NCBI GenBank assembly: GCA_002189035.1
Contig: NEEC01000009.1
Span: 930,001-994,000 of the forward strand
DNA length: 64,000 nucleotides
Direction: 5' to 3'
Source: Utricularia gibba
Taxonomy: Eukaryota; Streptophyta; Magnoliopsida; Lamiales; Lentibulariaceae
Shown: positions 55,756 through 64,000 of the stretch, one piece after another
Numbering within the stretch: position 1 is the first letter of the stretch
Layout: each line of letters begins with the position of its first letter
Program-made: the position numbers and the translations under genes
Notes under the pieces: model-generated
Databases searched by the model: none
What the model saw: only the letters and a program-made list of their open reading frames with translations
What the model was told of the DNA's origin: nothing

Positions 55756-56464
55756 TAACTCATGAATAGTATGTGTTTCAAAATAGTAATTATCATCTAG
55801 TGTACTAACATAGATGCTTATTTTCAAAAACCCCACTTTTATTAATGCATATTAAAAATTCAGGACCATAATAAAAAATAAGGAATGTAATAATTTAACA
55901 TTTACATGATTCTTTTCTTGATATTACATTTTCAAATATACTGGACTACACAGTAATAGTTCTTGATTATGTGTAGCGTGTTTGCCACTTCTATTTAAAA
56001 AGCAATTTTATTTAAATAAATAAAAAATGAAGATTTTTTTATTTTAATAAACTGTAACTCTCTACGTTTATTTTTATTACAAGCGTTTATCAAACTTGTA
56101 TTTTTTTAAAGCATCCTTGAAATATTCAACATAATAAAATACTCAATATAATAAAAACTTATAGCAATATTCGTAATTGAGGAAAACATTAAATATAAAC
56201 AAAACACTTCAATTGAATTTATTTTTATCATATACAAATTATTTAATTCCATGAGAGATAAGGGTTGACTTGGTAGCCCTTAGGTCATGGATCTTGTCAA
56301 CTCACCCAACGTGTGGTGTTGTGGTTCTGATTTTTTGAGAAAACTGTGTGTTATCCTTTACTCAGTCCACAATCAACTTGTAAATAAAACTGAGAGGAGA
56401 CACCTCAAATCATGACCAGTTCCTTGACTTGTGTATTTTGAAATTAATGATTTGATGAGTAAGA

Positions 56465-56615
56465 TTAGTACATATGAAATCCAAGTATATAATAAACATA
56501 TATTATATTAAAAAAGATTAGACTTAATTAATTACTAGTGATTTATAATTTCTTATGTGCTTACTATTTCACTTTTAATTCCTTATGTGGAATTATTTGT
56601 TCTAATAGTGTATTG
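56465..56615. repeat. Dispersed AT-rich repeat, MITE-like copy
   Basis: Starts near GTACATATGAAATCCAAGTA and ends GGAATTATTTGTTCTAATAG, with the core AATTACTAGTGATTTATAAT. Same orientation as the 55600 copy. Confidence 0.65.
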
Positions 56616-57126
56616 TTTTGAAGTGCTTGTGTGCCCCCACTGAATCATCTTATTGTTTATAATAGATGCAGTTAGAGGTGATTAAAATGAACTGGTTTTT
56701 TTATTTTAATCCTAAACTCTAAACACTCAAATTTAGGGTTTAGGATTTAGGGTTTAGTGAATATTCAATATATGTAGTTAGCAAGCTGAGGTCTCCCTCG
56801 TTAACGGAATTAACCAAATAAATCGCTCCACCAACTAAGAACGGCCATGCACCACCATCTACAGAATCAATAAAGAGTTCTCATTATGTCAATTCTTACT
56901 ATGTCTACACCTGGTAAGTTTTCCAACATATTATGGAAAAAAAATCGAGCAAGCCACACAATCATTGTGGCTGGTTGTACTGTAAATTCATGTCATCGGT
57001 TGACTTGGTTTTCTATGCTATCATTGAAGCTGAGAATCCGACTGTGACTGCATGAGATTTTCTGAAGCCACGGGAGTGGGGTGTTTCATCTATAAATAGT
57101 GTAGCTAGTCTTAACGCTCTACAAAC

Positions 57127-57545
57127 ATGGCTTCCAAAGTGGTTCTCCTTTCTGGGATTTTCATAATCATTGCTCTCTTCCTTTCTTCCGAGGTTGCTGC
57201 TGTCGGAGGTTCAGGACAGGGATCCGATTTCGACTCACTGAATGTCACTGCATGTAATGAAATGTTTGTGCTTTCCTAATGCATACGACCAGCACACTGA
57301 TTCATGGGGTTTTTGTTTTCTTCTCTCATTCAGCCGGAGTAGGCGATGAGGTCAACAACCATACTGCAGTAGAGGAGACCGGCAGAGGGTGGAGGTGTTG
57401 CCCTACTTGTAACCCTGGGGGCTGCTTTTGCTGCGGCAGTTATGGCTGCTATCACTGCGGCTTCCCTTGGCCCTGCCGGTGCTGCCGCTACCCTTGGCCC
57501 TGGCCCTGCCGTTGCTGCGGCCGTCGGGGCTGCTATAACTGCTAA
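57127..57545 (+). CDS. Small secreted cysteine-rich protein 6
   Basis: Exons 57127-57253 and 57334-57545, phase-1 intron; 112 residues, fully open. Signal peptide MASKVVLLSGIFIIIALFLS ending SEVAAV. Exon 2 begins S-GVGDEVNNHTAVEETGRG, the family motif, then a dense cysteine region: WRCCPTCNPGGCFCCG, CYHCGFPWPCRCC, PWPWPCRCCGRRGCYNC. About 17 cysteines sit in the last 50 residues, in CC and CXXC pairs alternating with PW dipeptides. No frame problem. Such density suggests a disulfide-locked or metal-binding secreted peptide, possibly antimicrobial, but no known family with this spacing comes to mind. TATAAA lies 36 bp before the start. Confidence 0.85.
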
Positions 57546-58594
57546 GCTGCCGCCACAGAGACTAAAGATGAAGCTGCAAGATAAGCCTTCTTAGTGCTGC
57601 AAGATGGCCCGGACTACTGATACTGCTTTGAAGTCTTCTTAGTGGTGATGTATATACCAATCTGCCCACTTATCCTGCAAAAATAAAATAAAATAAAAGG
57701 CATGTTTGCTTTGTGGGTTGTGTACTGTTGTGGGTGTTGGACCTGTGTGTGATGAACTTGTCGCTTCCGTATGCTTCTGCTTAAAATAAAAAGGGTGTTG
57801 ATCTTTAGGGTTTTCTGGATTTAGATTTGGATTGAGTTTTGCAAGAAAATTGACGAACAAAGGGATGCTATCTCACACTAAAAAATTTACGAGAGAATTT
57901 AAATGGTTTATTAGATGGAGCATGCACAACGATTCTATTTGTTCAAGTGTTTTATAACATGGAACATGATCCATCTGATCTTCAATTTCATCATAATCCC
58001 GAAATCCTCATCTTATAGCACCTTATACACACTTGACCCATCCAATCTTGATTTAATATGATTATGATAGAGTTGAAATATAGTGCATATTGAAAAGGGG
58101 TCTTGGCCCCCTAATGAATTGAAAAAAATAATCTCTAATAGGTTTTTTGAGTAGTTCAAACTTCAAAAGAAAAAAATATACATATATGATGGCTTCCCTT
58201 TGATCTATTCTATGTTCAGCAGCTAAAGAGCCCTTATCTTTTTACACATTCGTTTAATCTATCAAATCATGAATTTTTTAAAAAATGGAAAAGCCGTCAT
58301 CCCATAGCTTTTAGTAAAATAAATATATTTGAAAAGATTAGAATCATGTTTTAATATCAGCTCCTAAATCATGAGTATTATTGTGAGTTAATGTGAATTT
58401 AAATGTATAATAGATTTTAATTTTAGATATTTTATATTTGTCAAAAAAATAGGCGTATTTTTATAATAAAAATCTTAGTTTACTTTTCAAAAGACTCGAG
58501 GTACACGTGGTGATTATGTTCCCACTTCCCACCTACGCTTGCGTTGTGGGTTGAAAATTCTCATGCAAACTGGTTTGGGGATTTCTCTTCTGTC
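57546..58594. other. Intergenic between genes 6 and 7
   Basis: 57546-57860 is the probable 3' UTR and flank of gene 6 (AAATAAAATAAAATAAAAGG polyadenylation-like signals near 57681). The rest is AT-rich with no gene seen. A CACGTG element lies near 58504, about 90 bp before the TATA box of gene 7. Confidence 0.45.
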
Positions 58595-58600
58595 TATAAA
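58595..58600 (+). promoter_or_regulatory. TATA box of gene 7
   Basis: TATAAA, 50 bp before the ATG at 58650, in the context GTCTATAAATAGCAAC, close to the gene 6 context CATCTATAAATAGTGTAG. Confidence 0.65.
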
Positions 58601-58649
58601 TAGCAACAAGAGCTGCCGATTCGATGCAGGCAAGCTCCCGATTCCGACA

Positions 58650-58983
58650 ATGGCTTCTTCTTCCAAATCCCTTCTGGTTTTCTTAGTTGTCGCCCTCCTC
58701 GTCTCCTCCCAAGTTTCCGCCGCTAGAGACCTGGCGGAGACCGCCGCCGACTCCGGCTCGCTGGACACAGGTAAACGAACCCACCTTCGTTTTCTCCTTT
58801 AAAGAAAGCTCTGCATTTTTTTTTTTTACTGATTCTGTGAAGCATGGTGCAGTTGAGGTAGTCCGCAGGTTCCCCATTGCGTGTGCATCAGAAGTCCTTG
58901 CCCCTGCGACGGCAGCCACCCCGGCGAACCATAAGCCGGAGCCGGAGACGGATCCGACACGTGAACGCCGATGCCATGAATGA
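58650..58983 (+). CDS. Small secreted protein 7 of the glycine-rich array (divergent tail)
   Basis: Exon 1 58650-58770 carries the family signal peptide MASSSKSLLVFLVVALLVSS then QVSAARDLAETAADSGSLDT, most like gene 2. Exon 2 is proposed at 58853-58983, using the acceptor GGTGCAG; phase 1 is kept and the frame is open to TGA, giving VEVVRRFPIACASEVLAPAT and an end TDPTRERRCHE, 83 residues in all. The motif HGAVE straddles the proposed acceptor, which suggests the original acceptor lay further upstream and has been lost. The mature part has no Gly or Cys repeats, only two cysteines and a Pro/Glu-rich tail. It may be a functional divergent member or a decaying one. Confidence 0.6.
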
Positions 58984-59184
58984 TTGATTTCCTTTCGCTT
59001 GTGTGTGCACTAATAAATGATGAATAATCGCAATTGGATTATTATAATATTATATATTCGATATTTTGTGCATAAAAAAAATTATATTCAGGTCAACCAT
59101 TTTAGTAAGATAAGGTGTATGATTTGGGTTTCCAAATATTTTAAATAATTAAAAAGACATTCATAGATGGGGAGTTAGGGTTAA

Positions 59185-59485
59185 AAATGGGTTAAATTGA
59201 TTGCACTGTTTAATTATGGTGGCTTTAGGTTGAACCCTTTTAAAATGGATTGAATCGAATTTATTAATTTTTAATTATATTTAACAAAATATTAGAATGT
59301 AATTATAAAATAATAATTTAATGCATCAAAATATTGAAAACATAAAAAATTAAAAGTATGTAATTTGATAGAATTACATTAAAAAATATTTATCAAAAAC
59401 ATCTTCATAGTATCATATCTCATTCAAACAATAATGAATCTAACCTGGTCAAATCATAGGTCTAACCCATGGTTTTAAAACACTG
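59185..59485. mobile_element. hAT-like MITE, left-truncated copy
   Basis: Shares with 40759-41277 the stretches TTAATTATGGT, TTTTAAAATGG and ATAATTTAAT, and the right end GGTTTTAAAACACTG, but lacks the left inverted repeat. Left boundary approximate. Confidence 0.65.
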
Positions 59486-59739
59486 CAATATACAGTTTAA
59501 TGATTGCAATTGTTAGATATGAATTGAACATCGGAATTCCGAATGGGAAATGTGATGGTAATTAAGTTGAGCAATAAACGAAATTATTGGATTAATTAAT
59601 TAATATTTATAAATTTTATATTGAATCGATTTTCATTTTTGTGTCCGAATCGAAATTAAAAAAAAAAAAAAATTGAGGCTTGCAGGGGAAGCCTGGGTTT
59701 TGCTAAAACCCTGCGACTGTGTTTTTTTTTTTCTATTTA

Positions 59740-60815
59740 AAAGCCACTACCCTTGAGCGACTTGGTTCATTTTCTCCCTCCTGAAGTTTCACACGTTTAC
59801 GTGTTGCAATTGCTTCGCTCTCCCCTTCGAAGGTGCGCCTCATTTCTGTTGACTTTAATCGGTTTCGTTTTTTTTTTATTCCGTGCTTTGTTTTCCTCGA
59901 GGTTTTGGATTTGTGAGCGATTGTAAGTGGGATTTTATTGATCTATCGGTGGTTTGTGGGTGTTGGTGGTTTAGGGTTTTGATTCATTTTTGGAAGCTGA
60001 GTTTTGAATCTTAGTTGATCTCTTCACGAATTGTGATGGAAATCATGGGCGTCAGACTGTCTGATTCGTATAGACTATAATCGGCTGCTTTCGTTATTTT
60101 TCGTGGTATCACTGGGCAACTGTCTTCTCGTTTTTGTTAAGTGGCGTCTGTGCTTTGTACTTAAGTGTTTATTATGATAGAAAGAAATCCCCTTTTCGTT
60201 GCGAGATGGGCGTTTGATGATCAGCTTAATTAATCCAAAAATGTTGATTGTTCAGAGTGGGTTGGATGGATGTTAGAATTATAATGTTTCGCACTGGTTT
60301 AAGTGTTTTTTCAACGACACTTAAACTCTACGTCTCAGGATAATGTTTATGTTTAGTCTTGTTACATGTTTCCTGGGTCCGATGATATGCTATTTCGTGT
60401 GATGGGCAAAATATTTACTTTCTTTTTCCTTGTTTATCCTTGAAGATTTAATATGCTATTAATTTCAGGGCTTGTGCACATCAGATGTCTGTTGACTCCA
60501 ACAAAAAGCATCTTTGGTTTCTCTGGTGTGCTTTTTGCTTCATGAGTAGGGGGAGGCTTTGGTGCTCCAGAAAAGTGATGTTTCGGCATTGGACTTGAGA
60601 TAATTTCTTTGATTTTAGTTTGGTAGGGGTCTTTTACTCATTTGTTGTTGATACATTATTAATTTTTCCATCATTGTATCTTACTCTCTTGCTTTTTCCC
60701 TTTCACCTTTGGTTCATTATTTCTAGTGGAGAGGTTAATTTACATCCAAGGACATTGTTTAGTACATTACTGGTTAAACTACGCTTAATTTGGCCCGTTG
60801 AGTGGTAAATTCGTT
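59740..60815 (+). promoter_or_regulatory. NAC082-like promoter, 5' leader and leader intron
   Basis: A TATA-like CTATTTAAAAG lies near 59734. A leader exon probably ends at 59832 (TTCGAAG then GTGCGCC), followed by an intron of about 636 bp to 60468 (AATTTCAG). The next leader exon holds the upstream ORF at 60485-60598. A further small intron may lie between 60622 and 60729 before the main ATG at 60816. Confidence 0.6.
60485..60598 (+). CDS. Upstream ORF of the NAC082-like gene (candidate arrest peptide)
   Basis: 37 codons in the leader: ATG at 60485, TGA at 60596-60598. The peptide starts MSVDSNKKHLWFLWCAFC and continues MSRGRLWCSRKVMFRHWT: unusually rich in Trp, Cys, Phe and Arg for random sequence. 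It lies just after the leader intron acceptor and 217 bp before the main start, in a different exon context from the NAC protein. Family knowledge: Arabidopsis ANAC082 mRNA has a conserved-peptide uORF whose nascent peptide stalls ribosomes and represses the main ORF. I infer this is the counterpart; I could not compare the sequences. Confidence 0.7.
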   Translation: MSVDSNKKHLWFLWCAFCFMSRGRLWCSRKVMFRHWT

Positions 60816-62574
60816 ATGGGAAAGGCATTCCTCCCTCCAGGCTTCCGATTTCATCCGACTGATACTGAGCTCGTTATGTACTATCTCAAGAGGAAGGTAA
60901 CTGGGAAGAAGCTTCATTTTGAGGCAATTGCAGAGGTGAACATATATCAGTTTTCACCATGGGACCTTCCTGGTAAGTGATCTATCCTGCTTTGCTACTG
61001 TTCTCAATGCCAAAATGGAATTTCCATGTACTTATTTTGGTTTATCTACCACAAGACTTCCTGCTATACCTTTGGTGCGTATTTAGATGGTGATAAATTG
61101 AATATTTTCTTCAGATATGTCTTGCTTAAAGAGTAAAGATCGTGAGTGGTTCTTCTTCTGTCCACGAGAGAAGAAGTATGCGAGTGGAGTTCGAGTGAAA
61201 CGTGCTACTGAAAATGGATACTGGAAAACAACAGGAAAGGGAAGGCCTGTCTCTCACAATGGTCAAATTGTTGGAATGGTGAAAACCTTGGTTTTTCACT
61301 TGGGACATTCTCCAAATGGGAGGAGAACTGATTGGGTGATTCATGAATATAGAATTGTTGACAAAGCGATCGCTAGTGCGGATCACCTGGTATTTTTTTC
61401 CCTTTAAAAACATTTTTTATCTTTTATTTCTCAAATGATGTTTAAGCTCATGCTCTTGTGATGTTGCAGGAGACATATACGCTCTGTAAGGTTTTCGAAA
61501 AGAGTGGAATGGGACCAAAGAACGGAGCACAGTATGGAGCTCCATTCAATGAAGCTGAATGGTCTGATGATGAAGATGAACCGGTCAAAATTCAGTCCCC
61601 AGCCCTTGAAACCCAACTTCCACAGTGTCAGGTGCTACCAGCAAACTAGATTTTCAATTCTAATTGCACAGTTTGATCTTGGTAGCATACCTAATCTCCA
61701 CTTTAATGATCAGGGTGTCCCTTCCCTTTCGGCCGGACAGTTGTCTACTGATGTTCCTGTCATTGAAAATGACCATGAAATTGAACACATGTTGTCCCAC
61801 TTCACTGATGACCCCATTTTCTCCCTTGATGCTGCAAGCAAGCAGGTGCGCTATTACTTGCTAAATAAGTTCTTGCCTATTAGCTTCATAGGAAGAAGAT
61901 TATAAATTATAAACCGCCTCTTTAACATCATACATTCCGAGTTTATTTTCTATTCAAGTTGCTTCTTACAAAAAAGAAAAGAGTTTTGACTACCTGACTA
62001 TGCAAATATCTTAACAGGGTGCTCATGTTGAGGCTGTGAAATCACACCCTTCTTCCGACGGATTCGATTTGTATGATGGCCTTGATGACTTGGATATCCA
62101 TCCACGCTTGAATGAAGACCATCTCTATTTGTCGGGGATGCATCATGAAAACAATGAGTTAAACCCCCTCTTCCTGGATGAAATGGGCTACATTGAACTT
62201 GATGATCTGATGGGGCCACTAACCAGCTCCGCTGAAGAGCTGCTATTCGGATGCTACGGTGCCAACAGGTTTCAGCAGCTCAACCACCAAGGCACAGGTC
62301 TGAATCAGTACCCACTTTCATCAGCCCCTCTTCCTCCCTTCCCTACAGGAACCATGGGTACTGCCGGCAATCCAGAACTGCCTCAGACAACAATGCCTTC
62401 AACAAGCGTACGTTTCACTGCCCAATGACCGATCTTGTATCAAGTTGCAATGCAAAACTTCCACCTTATTCCATTCTTTGCTTGCTAAAAATGCAGGGAT
62501 GCTATGAGCTTCTGCCGGCATCGAATGCTGCCACCGCCTGTGGTTCGGAGCAGCTGCCTCCGCCACAGCAATAA
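60816..62574 (+). CDS. NAC082: NAC domain transcription factor, NAC082-like
   Basis: Six exons: 60816-60972, 61115-61389, 61470-61631, 61714-61845, 62018-62407, 62497-62574, giving 397 residues. NAC subdomains: [47 protein letters not shown] and [37 protein letters not shown] then [21 protein letters not shown]. The following [20 protein letters not shown] is shared with the ANAC082/ANAC103/ANAC078 group. The C-terminal region is acidic ([20 protein letters not shown]), typical of activation domains. ANAC082 mediates growth defects under ribosomal (nucleolar) stress. Skipping the last intron would end the protein at 62428 instead. The leader uORF supports the NAC082 assignment. Confidence 0.88.
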
Positions 62575-63381
62575 CGACGACCCTGAATGGAAGGGAAGGG
62601 AAGTGATAAGTTCCCTGGTACATGAAGTGCTTACGTGCTTCTCCACAGCAGGATGTGGATACTTGCGATTGCGAGATCGCTGTTGAAGGGCTCTCGTTCA
62701 TGTCTGGAAGCTATATTCGCTTCCATCTTGTTCTGCTTGTGTTTGGAGGAACTCTGGATGTTGGTTTCTGTACTCTGTTGCTGTCACCATTTCTGAATAA
62801 CAACGCTGCTTTAATTTACTGTTTTGTTTTTTAATGTAGTAGCCGTTACCCGTATTCTTTTTTTTTTTTTGGTATTTAAAATATCATTATGAACAAGAAT
62901 TTATTAAATGTAAATATTAACTTTATAAAATAAAAGAAATAATAACGAGGCCCAATATGAAGACACAGGCGGAGTCCATTTCAATGGAACCGTTTCTTCT
63001 CAACGTTTCCCGCCGTCGCCCTCTAACAGGAACTGGCACTAAGCGCGCCAGAAGGTCTTGTGGCGAAAGTGCTCTCCCTGTTGTGCTTCAGACGTGTGTC
63101 AATTAAGCTCAGCCTGAGTATCATTTGTCAGTCGCGGATCATAAACTGTGAAGGATTCTTTTCTTGTGTGTATGTGTCCATAATTTTGTATTTTCAAGGG
63201 TTTGTGCTCAGGATTGTAATTATTGTTGTATTCTGGAAGTGATCTTGGTTTTGGATGACTAGCTGGTTTGTTTTTCTACACAGAAACTGTGGTGTCTCGA
63301 TCGGGAGTTTTATTGTGTTTGTGGGATGTGAAGGTTTCAGTTGACGGGAACTTAATAATTTGTTGAAATTGCAGTCTTGCA
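62575..63381. other. NAC082 3' UTR and FAS2 upstream region
   Basis: 62575-62850 is the likely NAC 3' UTR. 62860-62950 is AT-rich. From 62950 the DNA is GC-richer and forms the FAS2 promoter and leader, with an E2F-type site; a leader intron probably ends at TTGCAG (63374) just before the ATG. No other gene. Confidence 0.55.
63006..63014 (+). promoter_or_regulatory. E2F-binding consensus upstream of FAS2
   Basis: TTTCCCGCC matches the plant E2F consensus TTTSSCGS exactly, and a second GC-rich AAGCGCGCC lies near 63041. CAF-1 acts in S phase and its large subunit gene FAS1 is a known E2F target, so E2F control of this FAS2 promoter is a reasonable inference. Confidence 0.65.
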
Positions 63382-64000
63382 ATGAGGGGTGGAACAGTTC
63401 AGATTAATTGGCATAGCTCTGAGCCGGTTCTCTCCTGCGATTTCCATTCACTCTCTGGCCTCCTTGCCACCGGCGGGGCTGACCATGACATTAAGGTGCC
63501 ATATGTTTGTTGAACTTGTTTTCGAATTTACCTGGTTCAAAATCTTCGCATTTCCTGTTTTGAGATGGTTTTTTTTCCTTCCGTTTATGTCGTCTTGTTT
63601 TCACTCATTTGTCCATTGTCAATGATGAAGGAAACTTTCGATTACTTGGGAATATCATAGCTCTTACTGTTTGTAACTAATGTAGCTGTGGGCGTTGGCC
63701 TCTGGTCGAGATCAAACGAGAGAGATTGAGATTGCGTACAAATGCAATCTTTCGTGTCATAGTTCTGCTGTCAATGCACTGCGTTTCTCACCTTCGGGTA
63801 CGTTACCTGTACATATCACAAGCATTCTGATGTTTATGATTGAGCTTACAGAACCGCTTGCCTGCTCTTCATTTTGTTCTTGATTCTGGGAAAAAACACT
63901 TTCCGTGCCTTATTTTTGTAATATTGTCATTCCATTAATATGTTTTCTGAGACACGAATGTGCACCGAAATTGCAGGAGACATGCTTGCCTCTGGTGCTG
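63382..64000 (+). CDS. FAS2: Chromatin assembly factor 1 subunit FAS2 (p60), 5' part
   Basis: Exons 63382-63495, 63686-63797 and 63977 to beyond the right edge; about 83 residues present. The start [20 protein letters not shown] and the first WD40 repeat ([22 protein letters not shown]) match FAS2 as I recall it; a second begins [13 protein letters not shown], then [11 protein letters not shown]2 is the WD40 middle subunit of the CAF-1 complex (FAS1, FAS2, MSI1), which loads H3-H4 onto newly replicated DNA in the nucleus. Loss causes fasciated stems and shortened telomeres and rDNA in Arabidopsis. The gene continues past the window. Confidence 0.93.

Larger units (their letters stand above)
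55427..57090. other. Intergenic AT-rich DNA between glycine-rich genes 5 and 6
   Basis: Contains two copies of the dispersed AT-rich repeat (55600-55755 and 56465-56615) and a short telomere-like stretch (56735-56757, TTTAGGGTTTAGGATTTAGG). The last 100 bp are the gene 6 promoter, with TTGACTTGGTTTTCTATGC, GAGTGGGGTGTTTCATC and TATAAA (57091-57096). No gene. Confidence 0.6.

Overview
The window is nuclear DNA from a flowering plant. Genes are split by short GT-AG introns, intergenic DNA is very AT-rich, and the gene set is typical of eudicots: PPR editing factor, ABCG5, HDA14, SAL1, SWC6, PSI-N, MAPKKK3, CYP82, BTF3, NAC and CAF-1 FAS2. A tandem CYP82 cluster would fit an asterid (perhaps Lamiales), but that is a weak inference. 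Exon boundaries were placed by hand from splice signals, reading-frame continuity and remembered family sequences; no alignment was run.

Layout. 1-17.4 kb is a dense single-copy block: the end of a PPR gene, ABCG5 (-), HDA14 (+), SAL1 (-), SWC6 (+), a frame-broken polygalacturonase (+), PSAN (-) and MAPKKK3 (+). SAL1/SWC6 and PSAN/MAPKKK3 are head-to-head pairs. 19.7-34.9 kb is a CYP82 cytochrome P450 cluster made by tandem duplication of an A-B gene pair: A (intact), B (one frameshift), A' (truncated and shattered by four insertions, including a Copia element inside a solo LTR) and B' (intact). 35.4-38.6 kb holds BTF3/NAC-beta (+) and a BTB/POZ gene (-), tail to tail.

40-59 kb is a tandem array of seven small secreted glycine/cysteine-rich protein genes plus two relics. 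All share a signal-peptide exon, a phase-1 intron and, in most, a recognisable promoter. Exon 2 diverges radically: poly-Gly, CGPWGC repeats, CRCC/PWP modules or an acidic Pro-rich tail. The array lies in AT-rich DNA with hAT-like and other MITEs and a solo LTR. 59.7-64 kb holds a NAC082-like transcription factor, with a 37-residue upstream ORF in its leader, and the start of FAS2.

Recurring oddity: the frameshifts in the polygalacturonase, CYP82 B and the glycine-rich genes nearly all fit losses of one or two bases in G or C runs, so assembly error must be excluded before calling these genes dead. The most interesting items are the hypervariable glycine/cysteine-rich array, the NAC082 uORF, and the datable nested insertions in the CYP82 cluster.
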